A DNA stretch of 52,680 nt from Bacteroidota bacterium. GTDB taxonomy: Bacteria > Bacteroidota > Bacteroidia > Bacteroidales > VadinHA17. The stretch spans positions 1 to 52,680 of the forward strand of contig JANXXP010000091.1 of the NCBI GenBank assembly GCA_025350595.1, in the 5' to 3' direction. This document shows positions 1 to 10,954 of the stretch, in pieces (the first letter of the stretch is position 1; every line of letters begins with the position of its first letter). The position numbers and the translations under genes were made by a program. Under the pieces are notes generated by a model. That model did not search any database and had not been told where the DNA came from. It saw only the letters and a list, made by a program, of their open reading frames with translations.

Positions 1-60
1 GCTTTTTGCAAGTTAAGCATTGATGATCTGGAAATTAAGAGCTGGGAGGAGTATAAATAA
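1..60 (+). CDS. 3' end of a CDS truncated by the window edge (...AFCKLSIDDLEIKSWEEYK*)
   Basis: Frame 1 is open from base 1 to the TAA at 58-60; product not identifiable. Confidence 0.35.
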   Translation, partial: AFCKLSIDDLEIKSWEEYK

Positions 61-220
61 AGACAAAAGACAAAAGACAAAAGACAAAAGTAAAAAGTAA
101 AAAGTAAAAAGATAAAAGGTAAGAACTGCAAGACCGCAAGACTGCAAGACTGCAAGACCGCAAGACCGCAGGACAGTCAGACAGTCAAACAGTCAGACAG
201 TCAGATATATAGATATATGA
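61..220. repeat. Consecutive short tandem repeats: heptamers (AGACAAA)4(AGTAAAA)3(AGATAAA)1 at 61-116, then octamers (ACYGCARG)6(ACAGTCAR)4(ATATATRR)2 at 125-220
   Basis: Read directly; octamer phase is unbroken from 125 to 220 and includes the ATG at 217. Confidence 0.93.
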
Positions 221-666
221 TTAAAATACGAAAAGCAACCCCGTCCGATGCTCCGGTAATTATTGATTTCCAGCAGAAAATGGCATGGGAAACAGAAGAG
301 CTGACACTGGAACTGGCAATTGTTTCCAAAGGAGTGAATACCGTTTTCACAACTCCTTCCAGAGGGCAGTACTGGGTTGCTGAAGAGAAAGGAATTATTG
401 TTGCCTCATTACTAATAACCTACGAATGGAGCGACTGGAGAAATTCAGATGTATGGTGGTTTCAATCAGTATATGTTCTGCCTGAGTGTAGGAGAACCGG
501 TATTTTCAGATCGATGTACAACTTCATCAAGGACGAGGCTGATAAACAGAATGTTGCAGGACTGCGCCTGTATGTAGAGACGAATAATTCAAGGGCTCAG
601 AAAACCTATGAAGCTCTTGGTATGAGAAGCGAACACTACACAATGTATGAATGGCTGAAGGATTAA
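217..666 (+). CDS. GNAT family N-acetyltransferase
   Basis: 149 aa; GNAT motif A-like RRTGIFRSMYNFI and C-terminal LYVETNNSRAQKTYEALGM. Confidence 0.85.
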   Translation: MIKIRKATPSDAPVIIDFQQKMAWETEELTLELAIVSKGVNTVFTTPSRGQYWVAEEKGIIVASLLITYEWSDWRNSDVWWFQSVYVLPECRRTGIFRSMYNFIKDEADKQNVAGLRLYVETNNSRAQKTYEALGMRSEHYTMYEWLKD

Positions 667-669
667 GCT

Positions 670-1755
670 ATGCAATGGCTTACTGTTATACTGATCCTCC
701 CCTATATTTACTTTCTTCTAAAGATATACAGAAGTCTTCTGGCAATAAAGCCTTTTGGCACAGTACCCGTTCCATCAATATTTGTTTCAGTTGTTGTAGC
801 CAGCCATAACGAAGAAGAAAATCTTCCTCTGCTTCTTAGAAGTTTAGGCGCTCAAAATTATCCTGATGAGTTGTTTCAGGTTATAATAGTGAATGATAAT
901 TCAACTGACAAAACATTTGAAACAGCTACAGATTTTTGCGACATCAAAAACTTAGTTGTGATTAATAATAAAGGGACAGGGAAAAAACAGGCTATCAAAA
1001 CCGGAATAGAAGCATCAACAGGAAAGCTTATTATCACCACCGATGCAGATTGCCAAATGGGTGAAAGATGGATTTCAACAATAGCAGCCTTTTATGCAGA
1101 ACAAAAACCTGATATGATTATCTGTCCTGTTCAGTTTGAAACAAGACCAGGATTTTTCGGCAGGTTTCAGGAGCTGGAATTTTTGAGTCTACAGGGAATT
1201 ACAGCAGGCTCAGTTCAGTGCAAGAAAGCCTCTATGTGTAATGGAGCAAACCTGTCTTTTACCAGAGAGGCTTACCTTAATAATTCAGAAAATCTGCACA
1301 ATGAAATTTATTCAGGTGATGATGTATTTCTCCTGCATAGCCTGAAGAAGAATCATTCTCCTATTTTGTGGCTCGAATCTCCTGACACAATTGTTACAAC
1401 GAAGTCATCGACAACAATCGGCTCGTTTTTGAAACAGAGAAGAAGATGGATTTCAAAAGGGAAAGCATATACCGATAGCTTTACTATTCTTTTAGGGATT
1501 GTAACATTTCTTGCAATTATTGTACAGGCATCACTTCTGGTCAATGGAATCTTTTACCCGCAGTCCTTATGGATTTTTCTGACTGTTTTTCTTCTGAAAT
1601 CTGTACCTGATTTTTTAATTCTTAGTAATACGGCAAAGAGATATGGAAAAAGAGAGCTCCTGAACTGGTTTATTCCATCACAGATTGTTTATCCATTTTA
1701 TGTTTTGAGTGTGGTTTGTTATTCTTTGATATCAAATTTTAAACAGCAAAATTAG
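670..1755 (+). CDS. Glycosyltransferase family 2, membrane-associated
   Basis: SVVVASHNEEENLPLLLRSL, DDNSTDKT-like motif, TTDADC, QRRRW; C-terminal TM segments. Confidence 0.88.
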   Translation: MQWLTVILILPYIYFLLKIYRSLLAIKPFGTVPVPSIFVSVVVASHNEEENLPLLLRSLGAQNYPDELFQVIIVNDNSTDKTFETATDFCDIKNLVVINNKGTGKKQAIKTGIEASTGKLIITTDADCQMGERWISTIAAFYAEQKPDMIICPVQFETRPGFFGRFQELEFLSLQGITAGSVQCKKASMCNGANLSFTREAYLNNSENLHNEIYSGDDVFLLHSLKKNHSPILWLESPDTIVTTKSSTTIGSFLKQRRRWISKGKAYTDSFTILLGIVTFLAIIVQASLLVNGIFYPQSLWIFLTVFLLKSVPDFLILSNTAKRYGKRELLNWFIPSQIVYPFYVLSVVCYSLISNFKQQN

Positions 1756-1833
1756 CTGCAAGGACAAATTTTTAATACTATCCTTATTAAATTATATCAC
1801 TGTCCTAAATTTGGGGTACATTATAATAGACCA

Positions 1834-4014
1834 CTAGTTCCCCATCTCAGAAAGGAATTTAATCCTGATCAATCTGATTTCTTCCTCTTCGAATTCATTA
1901 CCGAGCTCTTTTATTGCCACATCAAGTGAATCAGTTTCAGCTTCTTCCCGAAAATAGGAGTAAATATCATGCTGACGCTCCTCATCAATTGTCCTGTTGA
2001 TATAATAATCGAGGTTTATCCGGGTTCCGGAATGAACTATTGCTTCAATCTCTGAGATCAATTCCCCCATTTCCATTCCTTTAGCGTCGGCAATATCTTC
2101 AAGGGGCCGTTTAGCGTCAATACTCTGAATTATATAAACCTTTATCCCCGATTTATTGACAACCGATTTTACAACCATGTCGAGTGGCCTTATAATCTCT
2201 TTTTCCTCAACATAAGTCTTAATAAGCTCAATAAATTCTTCTCCGTATCGTTGCGCCTTTCCTGCTCCAACCCCTGATATATTCTGAAGCTCGTCGATTG
2301 TTATGGGATATTGGATAGCCATATCTTCAAGGGAAGGATCCTGAAAAATGACAAATGGAGGAACGTCCTTCTGTTTCGAAATCTTCTTCCTCAAGTCTTT
2401 AAGTATACTGAAAAGCTCTTCATCAACTGCAGATGTTCTTGCTCCGAAAGCATTTTCCTCATCAGTGGTATCAGCATAATCGTGATCTTCGGCAAGCATA
2501 AACGAAACGGGGTTTTCGATAAACTCCATTCCTTTTTGTGTCAGTTTAAGCAGGCCATAGTTCTCAATATCCTTTGTGAGGAACTTAGCAATAAGAGCCT
2601 GCCTTATAACCATGTTCCAGAATTTTTCATCCTTATCTTCTCCTAATCCGAAGAATTCCAGTTTATGATGCTTATACGATTTAATTGCTGCTGTAACTTT
2701 TCCTGAAAGGATATTGGCAATATGATCAGCTTTAAATTTTTCCTTAACTAAAAGAATCGTTTCTAAAACGTTTACAACAGCGTCATTACCTTCAAATTGC
2801 GCTTTTGGATGGAGACAATTATCACAGGCTTCACAGTTATCTTTCAGGTACTCTTCACCAAAATAATGAAGGAGGAGCTTTCTCCGGCACACTGAAGATT
2901 CAGCATATGATACTGTCTCAAGTAAGAGTTGCTTTCCTATCTCCTGTTCAGCAATCGGTTTCCCGTGCATAAACTTTTCGAGTTTCAGGATATCATTATA
3001 ACTATAGTAAGCTATGCAGTTCCCTTCACCCCCGTCGCGTCCGGCTCTTCCGGTTTCCTGGTAATAACCTTCCAGGCTTTTTGGAATATCATAATGAATT
3101 ACAAATCTCACATCGGGTTTGTCAATTCCCATCCCAAAAGCTATAGTGGCAACTATTATATCAGCATCCTCCATCAGGAATTTGTCCTGATTCAAAGTAC
3201 GGGTAGCTGAATCCATTCCTGCATGGTATGGAAGCGCTTTAATCCCATTAACTTTAAGTACTTCAGCAATCTCCTCAACTTTCTTACGGCTCAAACAATA
3301 AATAATCCCGGATTTCCCGATGTTATTCTTAATATATTTTATAATCTCCTTTGTGACATCCTGTTTCGATTTAATCTCGTAATAGAGGTTTGGTCTGTTG
3401 AATGACGATTTAAAAATATCGGCTTCGAGGATTCCCAGGTTTTTCTGAATATCGTGCTGAACTTTTGGGGTGGCAGTTGCTGTAAGGGCAATAATCGGGG
3501 CTCTTCCGATTGTGTCAACAATTGGTCTTATCCTCCTGTACTCCGGTCTGAAATCATGGCCCCATTCTGATATACAATGCGCCTCGTCGATAGCATAAAA
3601 AGAAATCTCTATGCCTTTCAGAAATTCAATATTTTCTTCTTTTGTGAGAGATTCCGGAGCAACATAAAGCAGTTTCGCTTTTCCAGATAATACATCCTTT
3701 TTGACTCTGGCTATCTCAGTTTTTGTAAGAGATGAATTCAGGAAGTGGGCTACCCCATCATCGGTACTGAAGTTCCTCATTGCATCTACCTGGTTTTTCA
3801 TAAGGGCAATAAGGGGAGAAATGATAATTGCTGTTCCTTTCTTCATAACAGCCGGTAACTGGTAACAAAGAGACTTCCCTCCTCCGGTTGGCATAAGCAC
3901 AAACGTATCTCTGCCAGCCAGAACATTCTTTATAATTGGCTCCTGGTTACCCTTAAAAGTATCAAAACCAAAATACTTTTTTAAGTAATCATGTATTGTA
4001 GAATTATTCAACAT
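1834..4014 (-). CDS. recQ: ATP-dependent DNA helicase RecQ
   Basis: 726 aa; GGGKSLCYQLPA, DEAHCISEWGHDFRPEY, QETGRAGRDG, zinc-site CRRKLLLHYFGE...CDNC, HRDC-like region. Confidence 0.96.
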   Translation of the reverse strand: MLNNSTIHDYLKKYFGFDTFKGNQEPIIKNVLAGRDTFVLMPTGGGKSLCYQLPAVMKKGTAIIISPLIALMKNQVDAMRNFSTDDGVAHFLNSSLTKTEIARVKKDVLSGKAKLLYVAPESLTKEENIEFLKGIEISFYAIDEAHCISEWGHDFRPEYRRIRPIVDTIGRAPIIALTATATPKVQHDIQKNLGILEADIFKSSFNRPNLYYEIKSKQDVTKEIIKYIKNNIGKSGIIYCLSRKKVEEIAEVLKVNGIKALPYHAGMDSATRTLNQDKFLMEDADIIVATIAFGMGIDKPDVRFVIHYDIPKSLEGYYQETGRAGRDGGEGNCIAYYSYNDILKLEKFMHGKPIAEQEIGKQLLLETVSYAESSVCRRKLLLHYFGEEYLKDNCEACDNCLHPKAQFEGNDAVVNVLETILLVKEKFKADHIANILSGKVTAAIKSYKHHKLEFFGLGEDKDEKFWNMVIRQALIAKFLTKDIENYGLLKLTQKGMEFIENPVSFMLAEDHDYADTTDEENAFGARTSAVDEELFSILKDLRKKISKQKDVPPFVIFQDPSLEDMAIQYPITIDELQNISGVGAGKAQRYGEEFIELIKTYVEEKEIIRPLDMVVKSVVNKSGIKVYIIQSIDAKRPLEDIADAKGMEMGELISEIEAIVHSGTRINLDYYINRTIDEERQHDIYSYFREEAETDSLDVAIKELGNEFEEEEIRLIRIKFLSEMGN

Positions 4015-4239
4015 ACTTTCCCCTGCTCGTGAAATTGAAAAACTGCAAAAAGTTGATTTTACAGTTTATATAAAGTTAATAAATTTCCATATCAAATAAT
4101 AATTTTATTATATTTTTAACAAAAAAGATCCCGCTGGATTAGTTTGAAGAATTTTTCAGGTAGTTTGATTTCTTATTGTTTTGAGAAAAAGAATTGTCAT
4201 CTTTACAGGCTAATTTTAAAATAATTTATTTAAAAGCTC

Positions 4240-5115
4240 ATGGCATTATTTAGTAAAAAGAGGAAGAAGGGGGAAAAAGAGATGTCATTTCTTCAGCATC
4301 TCGAGGAGTTAAGGTGGCATATAATCCGATCAATATTAGCCATTGTGTTCTTTATGATACTTGCATTTATTTTTAAAAACTTCCTGTTCGATCATGTGAT
4401 CCTTGCCCCGAAAAACCCGGCTTTCTTTACAAACAGGTTGTTATGTCATCTTGGAGAGGTTCTTAACACTCCGGCATTATGCATCAATACAAAGCCACTG
4501 AATCTTATAAATATAAATATGTCCGGTCAGCTTACGACCCACTTTGCTGTCGCAATGGTTGCAGGATTGATCCTTGCCTTCCCTGTAGTGCTCTGGGAGT
4601 TCTGGAAATTCTTCAGGCCTGCACTTAAGCCTAAAGAAGCCAAATATGCACAGGGAACAGTATTTGCTGCTTCAGGGCTCTTCTTTATCGGAGTACTTTT
4701 CGGATATTTTATGCTTTCTCCATTGTCAATTCATTTTCTAAGCACCTACGAAATCAGCGCCGAAGTTACAAATCAGATCAATATAAGGTCATATATTAGT
4801 ACCCTTTCATCGATAGTTCTTGCCACCGGGCTTATTTTTGAACTGCCGATTATAACATTCTTCCTTACAAAGGTTGGCCTGATAACTCCAACCTTTATGA
4901 GAAAATACAGAAAACATGCGATAGTGCTCATATTTATTATTGCAGCTATTATCACTCCTCCTGATGTCTTTTCACAAACACTTGTAGCTATACCTCTTCT
5001 GCTTCTTTATGAAGTAAGTATTTTTATATCTTCAGGTGTTATGAAACAAAAAGAAAAAGACCGGGAAGAGTTCTTTAAGGATGACGATGAAAAAACTGAA
5101 ACTGCTACTTCATAG
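4240..5115 (+). CDS. tatC: Sec-independent protein translocase TatC
   Basis: [55 protein letters not shown]. Confidence 0.96.
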   Translation: MALFSKKRKKGEKEMSFLQHLEELRWHIIRSILAIVFFMILAFIFKNFLFDHVILAPKNPAFFTNRLLCHLGEVLNTPALCINTKPLNLININMSGQLTTHFAVAMVAGLILAFPVVLWEFWKFFRPALKPKEAKYAQGTVFAASGLFFIGVLFGYFMLSPLSIHFLSTYEISAEVTNQINIRSYISTLSSIVLATGLIFELPIITFFLTKVGLITPTFMRKYRKHAIVLIFIIAAIITPPDVFSQTLVAIPLLLLYEVSIFISSGVMKQKEKDREEFFKDDDEKTETATS

Positions 5116-5123
5116 TAACTTAC

Positions 5124-5849
5124 ATGAAACTTTACACTGAAAATCTTGTAAAAAAGTATCGGAACAGGACAGTTGTAGATCATGTTTCGGTGGAGGTTGA
5201 ACAGGGAGAAATTGTAGGATTACTTGGACCAAACGGAGCAGGAAAGACTACAAGCTTTTACATGATCGTTGGTTTAATTAAACCCCGTGAGGGAAAAATA
5301 TTTCTGGATGATCAGGAAATTACCTCTCTCCCTGTATATAAACGAGCAAGACTTGGTATAGGATATCTTGCACAGGAAGCTTCTGTATTCAGAAATTTGT
5401 CGGTAGAGGATAACATAAAAGCAGTTCTTGAGATGTCAGGATTTCCTAAAGATGAACAGAAAGAAAGGCTTGAGACTCTCCTCGGTGAATTCGGACTTAA
5501 CAGAATAAGACAGAGCAAAGGGATTCAGCTATCGGGTGGAGAAAGAAGACGAACTGAGATAGCAAGGGCTCTTGCCCTTAAACCTAAGTTCATCTTGCTT
5601 GACGAACCATTTGCAGGAGTTGATCCTATTGCAGTTGAGGATATACAGGAAATTGTTTCGAAGTTAAGGGAGAAAAAAATCGGAATTCTGATAACCGATC
5701 ACAATGTTCATGAGACACTTTCCATAACAGATCGGGCCTATCTTCTTTTCGAAGGAAAAATACTTATGTCAGGCACATCATCACAACTTGCTGAAGATGA
5801 GCACGTAAGAAAAGTTTATCTTGGAAAAAACTTTGAATTAAGAAGGTAA
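5124..5849 (+). CDS. lptB: LPS export ABC transporter ATP-binding protein
   Basis: Walker [10 protein letters not shown], signature [45 protein letters not shown]. Confidence 0.96.
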   Translation: MKLYTENLVKKYRNRTVVDHVSVEVEQGEIVGLLGPNGAGKTTSFYMIVGLIKPREGKIFLDDQEITSLPVYKRARLGIGYLAQEASVFRNLSVEDNIKAVLEMSGFPKDEQKERLETLLGEFGLNRIRQSKGIQLSGGERRRTEIARALALKPKFILLDEPFAGVDPIAVEDIQEIVSKLREKKIGILITDHNVHETLSITDRAYLLFEGKILMSGTSSQLAEDEHVRKVYLGKNFELRR

Positions 5850-5858
5850 CACAATCAA

Positions 5859-5889
5859 TTTGTTTTGATAAGAATTTATTATACTTTTG
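5859..5889 (+). promoter_or_regulatory. Candidate Bacteroidota-type promoter for tRNA-Leu (TTTG - N19 - TACTTTTG)
   Basis: TTTG at 5859-5862 and TACTTTTG (TAnnTTTG) at 5882-5889, just upstream of the tRNA. Confidence 0.6.
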
Positions 5890-5904
5890 CGGAGAATTTT
5901 ATTC

Positions 5905-5986
5905 GCGGATGTGTCGTAATTGGTAGCCGAGCAAGACTTAGGATCTTGTGCCGTAAGGCGTGGGGGTTCGAGTCCCTTCATCCGCA
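5905..5986 (+). tRNA. tRNA-Leu, anticodon TAG
   Basis: Acceptor GCGGATG/CATCCGC, anticodon stem CAAGA-CTTAGGA-TCTTG, long variable arm, T-arm GGGTTCGAGTCCC; CCA not encoded. Confidence 0.95.
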
Positions 5987-6062
5987 CAAAATGACAAACC
6001 GCCGTAACCTCTTTAATAGTGCGTTTTGGCGGTTTTTAACTATGCAATAAACAAGAATAAAA

Positions 6063-7412
6063 ATGAATATTTCAAGAGAAAACACCGACGATCTGAATGC
6101 AGTATTGACAGTAAAGATCGATAAAGCAGATTATGAAGAAAAAGTTGAAACTTTATTGAAAGATTACAGGAAAAAAGCTTCAATAAAAGGGTTTCGTCCG
6201 GGAATGGTTCCAATAGGACTTGTAAAAAAAATGTATGGAAGAGCCATACAGATTGATGAAATCAATAAAATAGTTACAGAAAACATCCAGAAATATATTA
6301 CTGACGAGAAACTGGAAATCCTAGGCGATCCTCTGCCAAAAACAGATGAGCAGCAGCTGATTGATTTTGATACCCAGGAAGACTTTTCTTTCTCATTTGA
6401 ACTTGGCCTCGCTCCTGTTATTGATCTTAAACTGACTAAAAAGAATAAAGTTAACCAGTATGAGATTATCATCGATGAAAAGATGAAAAACGATTACGTT
6501 TCAAATTATACCCGCAGGTATGGTGATCTGAGAAAAGCTGAAGCCACTGAGGGGAAAGATGTGATTAAAGGTAAAATAGAAGCTATCGACAATAAGGGCA
6601 ATATTATAGCCGGGGGCCCTTCATCTGATGATACCTCTCTGGGTATTGATATAATTAAAGATGAAAAAATAAAGGAACACTTTATAGGTAAAAATCTGAA
6701 TGACACTATAGATTTCGACATTAAAAAAGCTTTCCCTAATGATACTGAAATAGCAGGTATCCTGCACATAAAGAAGGAAGAAGTTGCAGGCCTGGAGGAA
6801 AATTTCAGATTTACTATTCATGATATAAGCCGTTTCCATCCGTCTGAAGTCGGAAAAGAACTCTTCGACAAAATATATGGAGAAGGTGTTGTGAAGTCGG
6901 AAGAAGAATTCTTGAAAAAGATTGAAGAAGAAATTGCTATCAACTTAAAACGCGAGAGTGAGTTTAAACTGATGCTTGATATTAAAAACCTGGCTATCGA
7001 AAAAACTGATTTCCAGCTTCCTGAAGAGTTCCTTAAAAAATGGCTTCTGAAAGTTAATGAGAATACCACAATTGAGCAGATCGATAAAGAATTCGACAGC
7101 TTTAAAAAAGACCTGAAATGGCAGCTTATCAGAAACAAGGTTGCCCGTGAAAACGAAGTAAAGATCACCGAGGAAGAGCTGCTGAAAGAAGCTGAAAACA
7201 TAACAAGATATCAGTTCCAGCAGTACGGGCTATTTTATGCCACCGATGAACAGATAAGCAACTATGCAAAAGAAACTCTCAAAAAGGAAGAAGATGCAAA
7301 AAGGATAGCTGATAAAATTCTGGAAGAAAAAGTTACCTTACTAATGAAAGAACTTGTGAAACTTGAAGAAAAGAGTGTCACAGTTGAGGAATTCAATAAG
7401 CTTTTTGAATAA
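6063..7412 (+). CDS. tig: Trigger factor
   Basis: 449 aa; N-terminal KASIKGFRPGMVPIGLVKKMYG ribosome-binding region; followed by clpP-clpX. Confidence 0.95.
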   Translation: MNISRENTDDLNAVLTVKIDKADYEEKVETLLKDYRKKASIKGFRPGMVPIGLVKKMYGRAIQIDEINKIVTENIQKYITDEKLEILGDPLPKTDEQQLIDFDTQEDFSFSFELGLAPVIDLKLTKKNKVNQYEIIIDEKMKNDYVSNYTRRYGDLRKAEATEGKDVIKGKIEAIDNKGNIIAGGPSSDDTSLGIDIIKDEKIKEHFIGKNLNDTIDFDIKKAFPNDTEIAGILHIKKEEVAGLEENFRFTIHDISRFHPSEVGKELFDKIYGEGVVKSEEEFLKKIEEEIAINLKRESEFKLMLDIKNLAIEKTDFQLPEEFLKKWLLKVNENTTIEQIDKEFDSFKKDLKWQLIRNKVARENEVKITEEELLKEAENITRYQFQQYGLFYATDEQISNYAKETLKKEEDAKRIADKILEEKVTLLMKELVKLEEKSVTVEEFNKLFE

Positions 7413-7448
7413 CAGTCAACACGTTGCGATGATTAATTTTAATTTCAC

Positions 7449-7456
7449 TATCTTTG
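7449..7456 (+). promoter_or_regulatory. Candidate -7 element TATCTTTG upstream of clpP
   Basis: TATCTTTG at 7449-7456 with GTTG about 22 bp upstream, 26 bp before the start codon. Confidence 0.55.
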
Positions 7457-7481
7457 TCAGTTAATTTTTAATACTGTAAAT

Positions 7482-8159
7482 ATGAGTATGCTTGACGATT
7501 TTGGTAAGTACGCAAAAAGTAAACGCGGAATCAGTAGTCTGAATCTGCACAGGTACACTTCCGTACATAATAGCTATATATCCCCGACAATTATTGAAGA
7601 ACGTCAGTTGAATATTGCTTCAATGGATGTTTTTTCACGTCTGATGATGGACAGGATAATTTTCCTTGGATTGCCTATTGATGATTATGTTGCTAATATT
7701 ATACAGGCTCAGTTGCTTTATCTCGATTCATCTGATCCCGGAAAAGATATTCAGATATATTTCAACACCCCGGGCGGATCAGTTAATGCTGGTCTCGGTA
7801 TATATGATACAATGCAATATATTTCTTCGGACATTTCCACCATCTGTACCGGAATGGCAGCCTCAATGGGAGCCGTTCTGCTTACAGCCGGGAAAAAAGG
7901 CAAAAGATCAGCTCTGAAGCACTCAAGGATAATGATTCACCAGCCCATGGGTGGAGCTGAAGGACAGGCTTCTGATATTGAAATTACAGTTCGTGAAATT
8001 GTTAAACTCAAGAGAGAACTTTACGAGATAATTGCCCTCCATTCAGGAAATTCCATTGAAAAAGTTGAGAAGGATTCCGACAGAGATTACTGGATGACAT
8101 CTCAGGAAGCGAAAGACTATGGAATGATTGATGAAATACTCATGAAAACTCAAAAATAG
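7482..8159 (+). CDS. clpP: ATP-dependent Clp protease proteolytic subunit
   Basis: [34 protein letters not shown] with catalytic Ser/His context. Confidence 0.97.
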   Translation: MSMLDDFGKYAKSKRGISSLNLHRYTSVHNSYISPTIIEERQLNIASMDVFSRLMMDRIIFLGLPIDDYVANIIQAQLLYLDSSDPGKDIQIYFNTPGGSVNAGLGIYDTMQYISSDISTICTGMAASMGAVLLTAGKKGKRSALKHSRIMIHQPMGGAEGQASDIEITVREIVKLKRELYEIIALHSGNSIEKVEKDSDRDYWMTSQEAKDYGMIDEILMKTQK

Positions 8160-8164
8160 GCTTA

Positions 8165-9379
8165 ATGGATAAATGTTCATTTTGCGGGAGAACAAAGAAA
8201 GAAGCGAACATGCTTATTGCAGGTCTCGAGGGTCATATCTGTGACCATTGTATCGAGCAGGCTCACAGCATAATGAAAGAAGAACTAGGCAGTAAAAAGA
8301 ATATTTCATTTGATTCAATCAATCTTCTTAAACCTTTAGAAATAAAAAAATTCCTCGATCAGTATGTTATTGGTCAGGATCAGGCAAAAAAAATAATCTC
8401 CGTAGCTGTTTACAACCACTACAAAAGATTGATGCAGAAAGCTGATTCAGAAGATATTGAAATAGAAAAATCGAATATTATTCTTGTAGGCGAAACAGGA
8501 ACAGGGAAAACACTCCTTGCAAGAACAGTTGCTAAAATGCTGCATGTCCCATTTACTATTGTCGATGCAACAGTTCTTACAGAAGCAGGTTATGTAGGTG
8601 AAGATATTGAAAGTCTGCTTACCAGGTTACTGCAAAATGCAGACTATGATGTTAAAGCAGCTGAAAAGGGTATTGTTTTTATTGATGAGATCGATAAAAT
8701 TGCCAGGAAAGGTGACAATCCCTCAATTACCCGCGATGTATCGGGCGAGGGTGTTCAACAGGGACTTCTGAAATTACTCGAAGGCTCAATAGTTAATGTA
8801 CCTCCACAGGGAGGACGAAAGCATCCTGAACAGAAGATGATACCTGTTGACACTAAAAATATTCTTTTTATCTGTGGTGGAGCTTTTGAAGGGATTCAGA
8901 AGAAGATCGCACAAAGACTAAATACACAAGTTGTTGGTTTTGGTGCTTCAAAAATAAGAGATAAAGTAGATAAGGATAACCTTCTTCAGTATATTGCCCC
9001 TCAGGATCTCAGAGCTTTCGGGCTAATCCCAGAAATAATCGGAAGATTACCGGTACTTTCACATCTCGATCCTCTTGACAAGGATGCACTCAGAGCTATA
9101 CTCACAGAACCGAAAAATGCACTCGTTAAACAGTATATCAAACTGTTTAAGATGGATAATATAGATCTCACTTTTGCAGATGGGGTCCTTGATTATATAG
9201 TGGACAAGGCAATTGAATTCAAACTAGGCGCAAGGGGACTCAGATCAATCTGCGAAGCCATAATGCTTGATGCCATGTTCGAAATGCCATCTGTTGAAAC
9301 AAATGATCTTGAAATAACAATCGACTACGCTGACAGGAAACTGGAAAGAATAAATCTAAAAGTTCTGAAAGCTTCATAA
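8165..9379 (+). CDS. clpX: ATP-dependent Clp protease ATP-binding subunit ClpX
   Basis: N-terminal CSFCGRTK...CDHC zinc finger, [26 protein letters not shown]. Confidence 0.98.
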   Translation: MDKCSFCGRTKKEANMLIAGLEGHICDHCIEQAHSIMKEELGSKKNISFDSINLLKPLEIKKFLDQYVIGQDQAKKIISVAVYNHYKRLMQKADSEDIEIEKSNIILVGETGTGKTLLARTVAKMLHVPFTIVDATVLTEAGYVGEDIESLLTRLLQNADYDVKAAEKGIVFIDEIDKIARKGDNPSITRDVSGEGVQQGLLKLLEGSIVNVPPQGGRKHPEQKMIPVDTKNILFICGGAFEGIQKKIAQRLNTQVVGFGASKIRDKVDKDNLLQYIAPQDLRAFGLIPEIIGRLPVLSHLDPLDKDALRAILTEPKNALVKQYIKLFKMDNIDLTFADGVLDYIVDKAIEFKLGARGLRSICEAIMLDAMFEMPSVETNDLEITIDYADRKLERINLKVLKAS

Positions 9380-9381
9380 AT

Positions 9382-9411
9382 AAAAAGGGGCCAAAACAAG
9401 CCCCTTTTTTT
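9382..9411. terminator. Bidirectional intrinsic terminator downstream of clpX
   Basis: AAAAAGGGGC-caaaacaa-GCCCCTTTTTTT. Confidence 0.9.
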
Positions 9412-9433
9412 CAACCTAACCTAACCTTATCAA

Positions 9434-10291
9434 TTACGGCATCAAACGATGCTTATGTTTCAGAGTTATCTCTTTTGACTGAGTCCCTCGTGTAACAGTA
9501 GCTTTTGCATCACAATCTCCAGTTCCATAATCGAGAACGACAGGATCAACTCCGGTTCTCTCAAATTTTATAGTTCCGCTAACGATGAATTCACAAACCC
9601 TTTTCCAGTGCAATGCTGTCAAAATAGTATTTGTATACGCCACTCCATTAATATTTATTCCTGTAGCTGTTCCGGTAATAAGGCACTCATCATCCCAAAT
9701 TGTCTTTGTATTCCAACCCGCAGTAAACTCCCTCTGATGATCAACAGTACGCGAGATTGTTTTGCCATCGGGGAGAGTGAGTTTTCCTCCGGTTAGTTTA
9801 TCAGTTATTACCATGTTCCCATTGTTGTTCAAACCAACTGTTTTAATTTCTTTGGTACCTTCAATTTTGATACCATTAAAGAGATAATTATCGAAAGTAA
9901 CTGTTCTTGTTGCGTTTACGACATTCCGTCTGTCAGTTACGTTAATAATAATTTTACCTGAACGGGTACTTCCGTTAAAACCTGTACAGCCGGTTCCGTA
10001 ATTAATTGTTATTGTTTTGGGAAATGTTCCGGCAGAGATAGTAATTGTAGGACAAGAATCAGTTAGAGCCACTCCTTCTGAGAGATATCCTTTGGCCGGA
10101 CCCATCAGGTTCTCCATAATTATTGAAGCATTATCAGCAGTATTGTTGACATCTTCATATGCAACATCGGTTACTGAATTATCATCAGCCAGATCGACAC
10201 TCGTCTGTTCAATAAGGCTGCTATCCTTCTTACATGATGAAAATGAAAGCACTCCCATCGCTGCAATCATCAGAAAAATTTTTGTTTTCAT
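9434..10291 (-). CDS. Hypothetical lipoprotein
   Basis: Signal MKTKIFLMIAAMGVLSFSSCKKDSS; start placed at the ATG at 10291 rather than the ORF-track start. Confidence 0.75.
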   Translation of the reverse strand: MKTKIFLMIAAMGVLSFSSCKKDSSLIEQTSVDLADDNSVTDVAYEDVNNTADNASIIMENLMGPAKGYLSEGVALTDSCPTITISAGTFPKTITINYGTGCTGFNGSTRSGKIIINVTDRRNVVNATRTVTFDNYLFNGIKIEGTKEIKTVGLNNNGNMVITDKLTGGKLTLPDGKTISRTVDHQREFTAGWNTKTIWDDECLITGTATGININGVAYTNTILTALHWKRVCEFIVSGTIKFERTGVDPVVLDYGTGDCDAKATVTRGTQSKEITLKHKHRLMP

Positions 10292-10400
10292 AAAGTCTAT
10301 TTTAAAATTAGTATTTGCGTTTATTAATTCTTTAGATGATAACAAATCGGAAAGGTTTAATGTTTCAAAAAAAATAATTGAAATAAATAAAAACAGGAGT

Positions 10401-10425
10401 TAAGCGAAGTTTAAAACTTCGCTTA
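10401..10425 (-). terminator. Inverted repeat, probable terminator of folA
   Basis: TAAGCGAAGTTT-A-AAACTTCGCTTA with 12-bp perfect arms; T-rich tract follows on the minus strand after ~8 nt. Confidence 0.5.
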
Positions 10426-10453
10426 GGGTTCCCAGGCCAACTTCACTTATTGG

Positions 10454-10942
10454 TTATTTTTTCCGAAGATATATTGTGTAAGTATATGGAATGTCGTGAT
10501 TTTCAGAGTCTATAAACTCTTCCCTTTCAGTAGTTTCCCATATTCTGAGATCGATCTCCGGAAAATAAATATCAGCGGGTGCCTTTTTATGAACATGTGT
10601 TATATAGAGTCTGTCGGCAAGGGGCATGAACTGACGGTAAATGCTCCCTCCTCCTATTATAAAGATTTCTTCGTTCTTACCGCACTTTCGTAATCCGTCT
10701 TCTATTGAGTAGCCAGTAACTGCGCCTTCAAACGTTTCTTTCGGATTATCCGTAAGAACGATATTTTTCCTGTTGGGAAGAGGTCTGCGCGGCAATGACT
10801 CCCAGGTTTTCTTCCCCATAATGATTGTATTCCCTGTCGTCAGTCTTTTAAACCTCTTCAGATCTTCGGATATGTGCCAAAGGAGCTCATTATCCTTCCC
10901 TATGCCCCAGTCTTCAGAAACGGCAACAATAATTGAAATCAT
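10454..10942 (-). CDS. folA: Dihydrofolate reductase
   Basis: ISIIVAVSEDWGIGKDNELLWHISEDLKRFKRLTTGNTIIMGKKTWESLPRRPLPNRKNIVLT. Confidence 0.97.
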   Translation of the reverse strand: MISIIVAVSEDWGIGKDNELLWHISEDLKRFKRLTTGNTIIMGKKTWESLPRRPLPNRKNIVLTDNPKETFEGAVTGYSIEDGLRKCGKNEEIFIIGGGSIYRQFMPLADRLYITHVHKKAPADIYFPEIDLRIWETTEREEFIDSENHDIPYTYTIYLRKK

Positions 10943-10954
10943 ACCTTATATTTA

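Noticed and set aside
61-220. CRISPR array
   Set aside because: Units are 7-8 bp direct tandem repeats without spacers; no cas genes in the window
5865-6050. 61-aa plus-strand ORF
   Set aside because: Runs through tRNA-Leu and its promoter; no protein-like signal
6164-7201. Minus-strand ORFs inside tig (102, 87, 72, 127 aa)
   Set aside because: Antisense shadows of an unambiguous trigger factor gene, Ser/Phe-rich antisense composition
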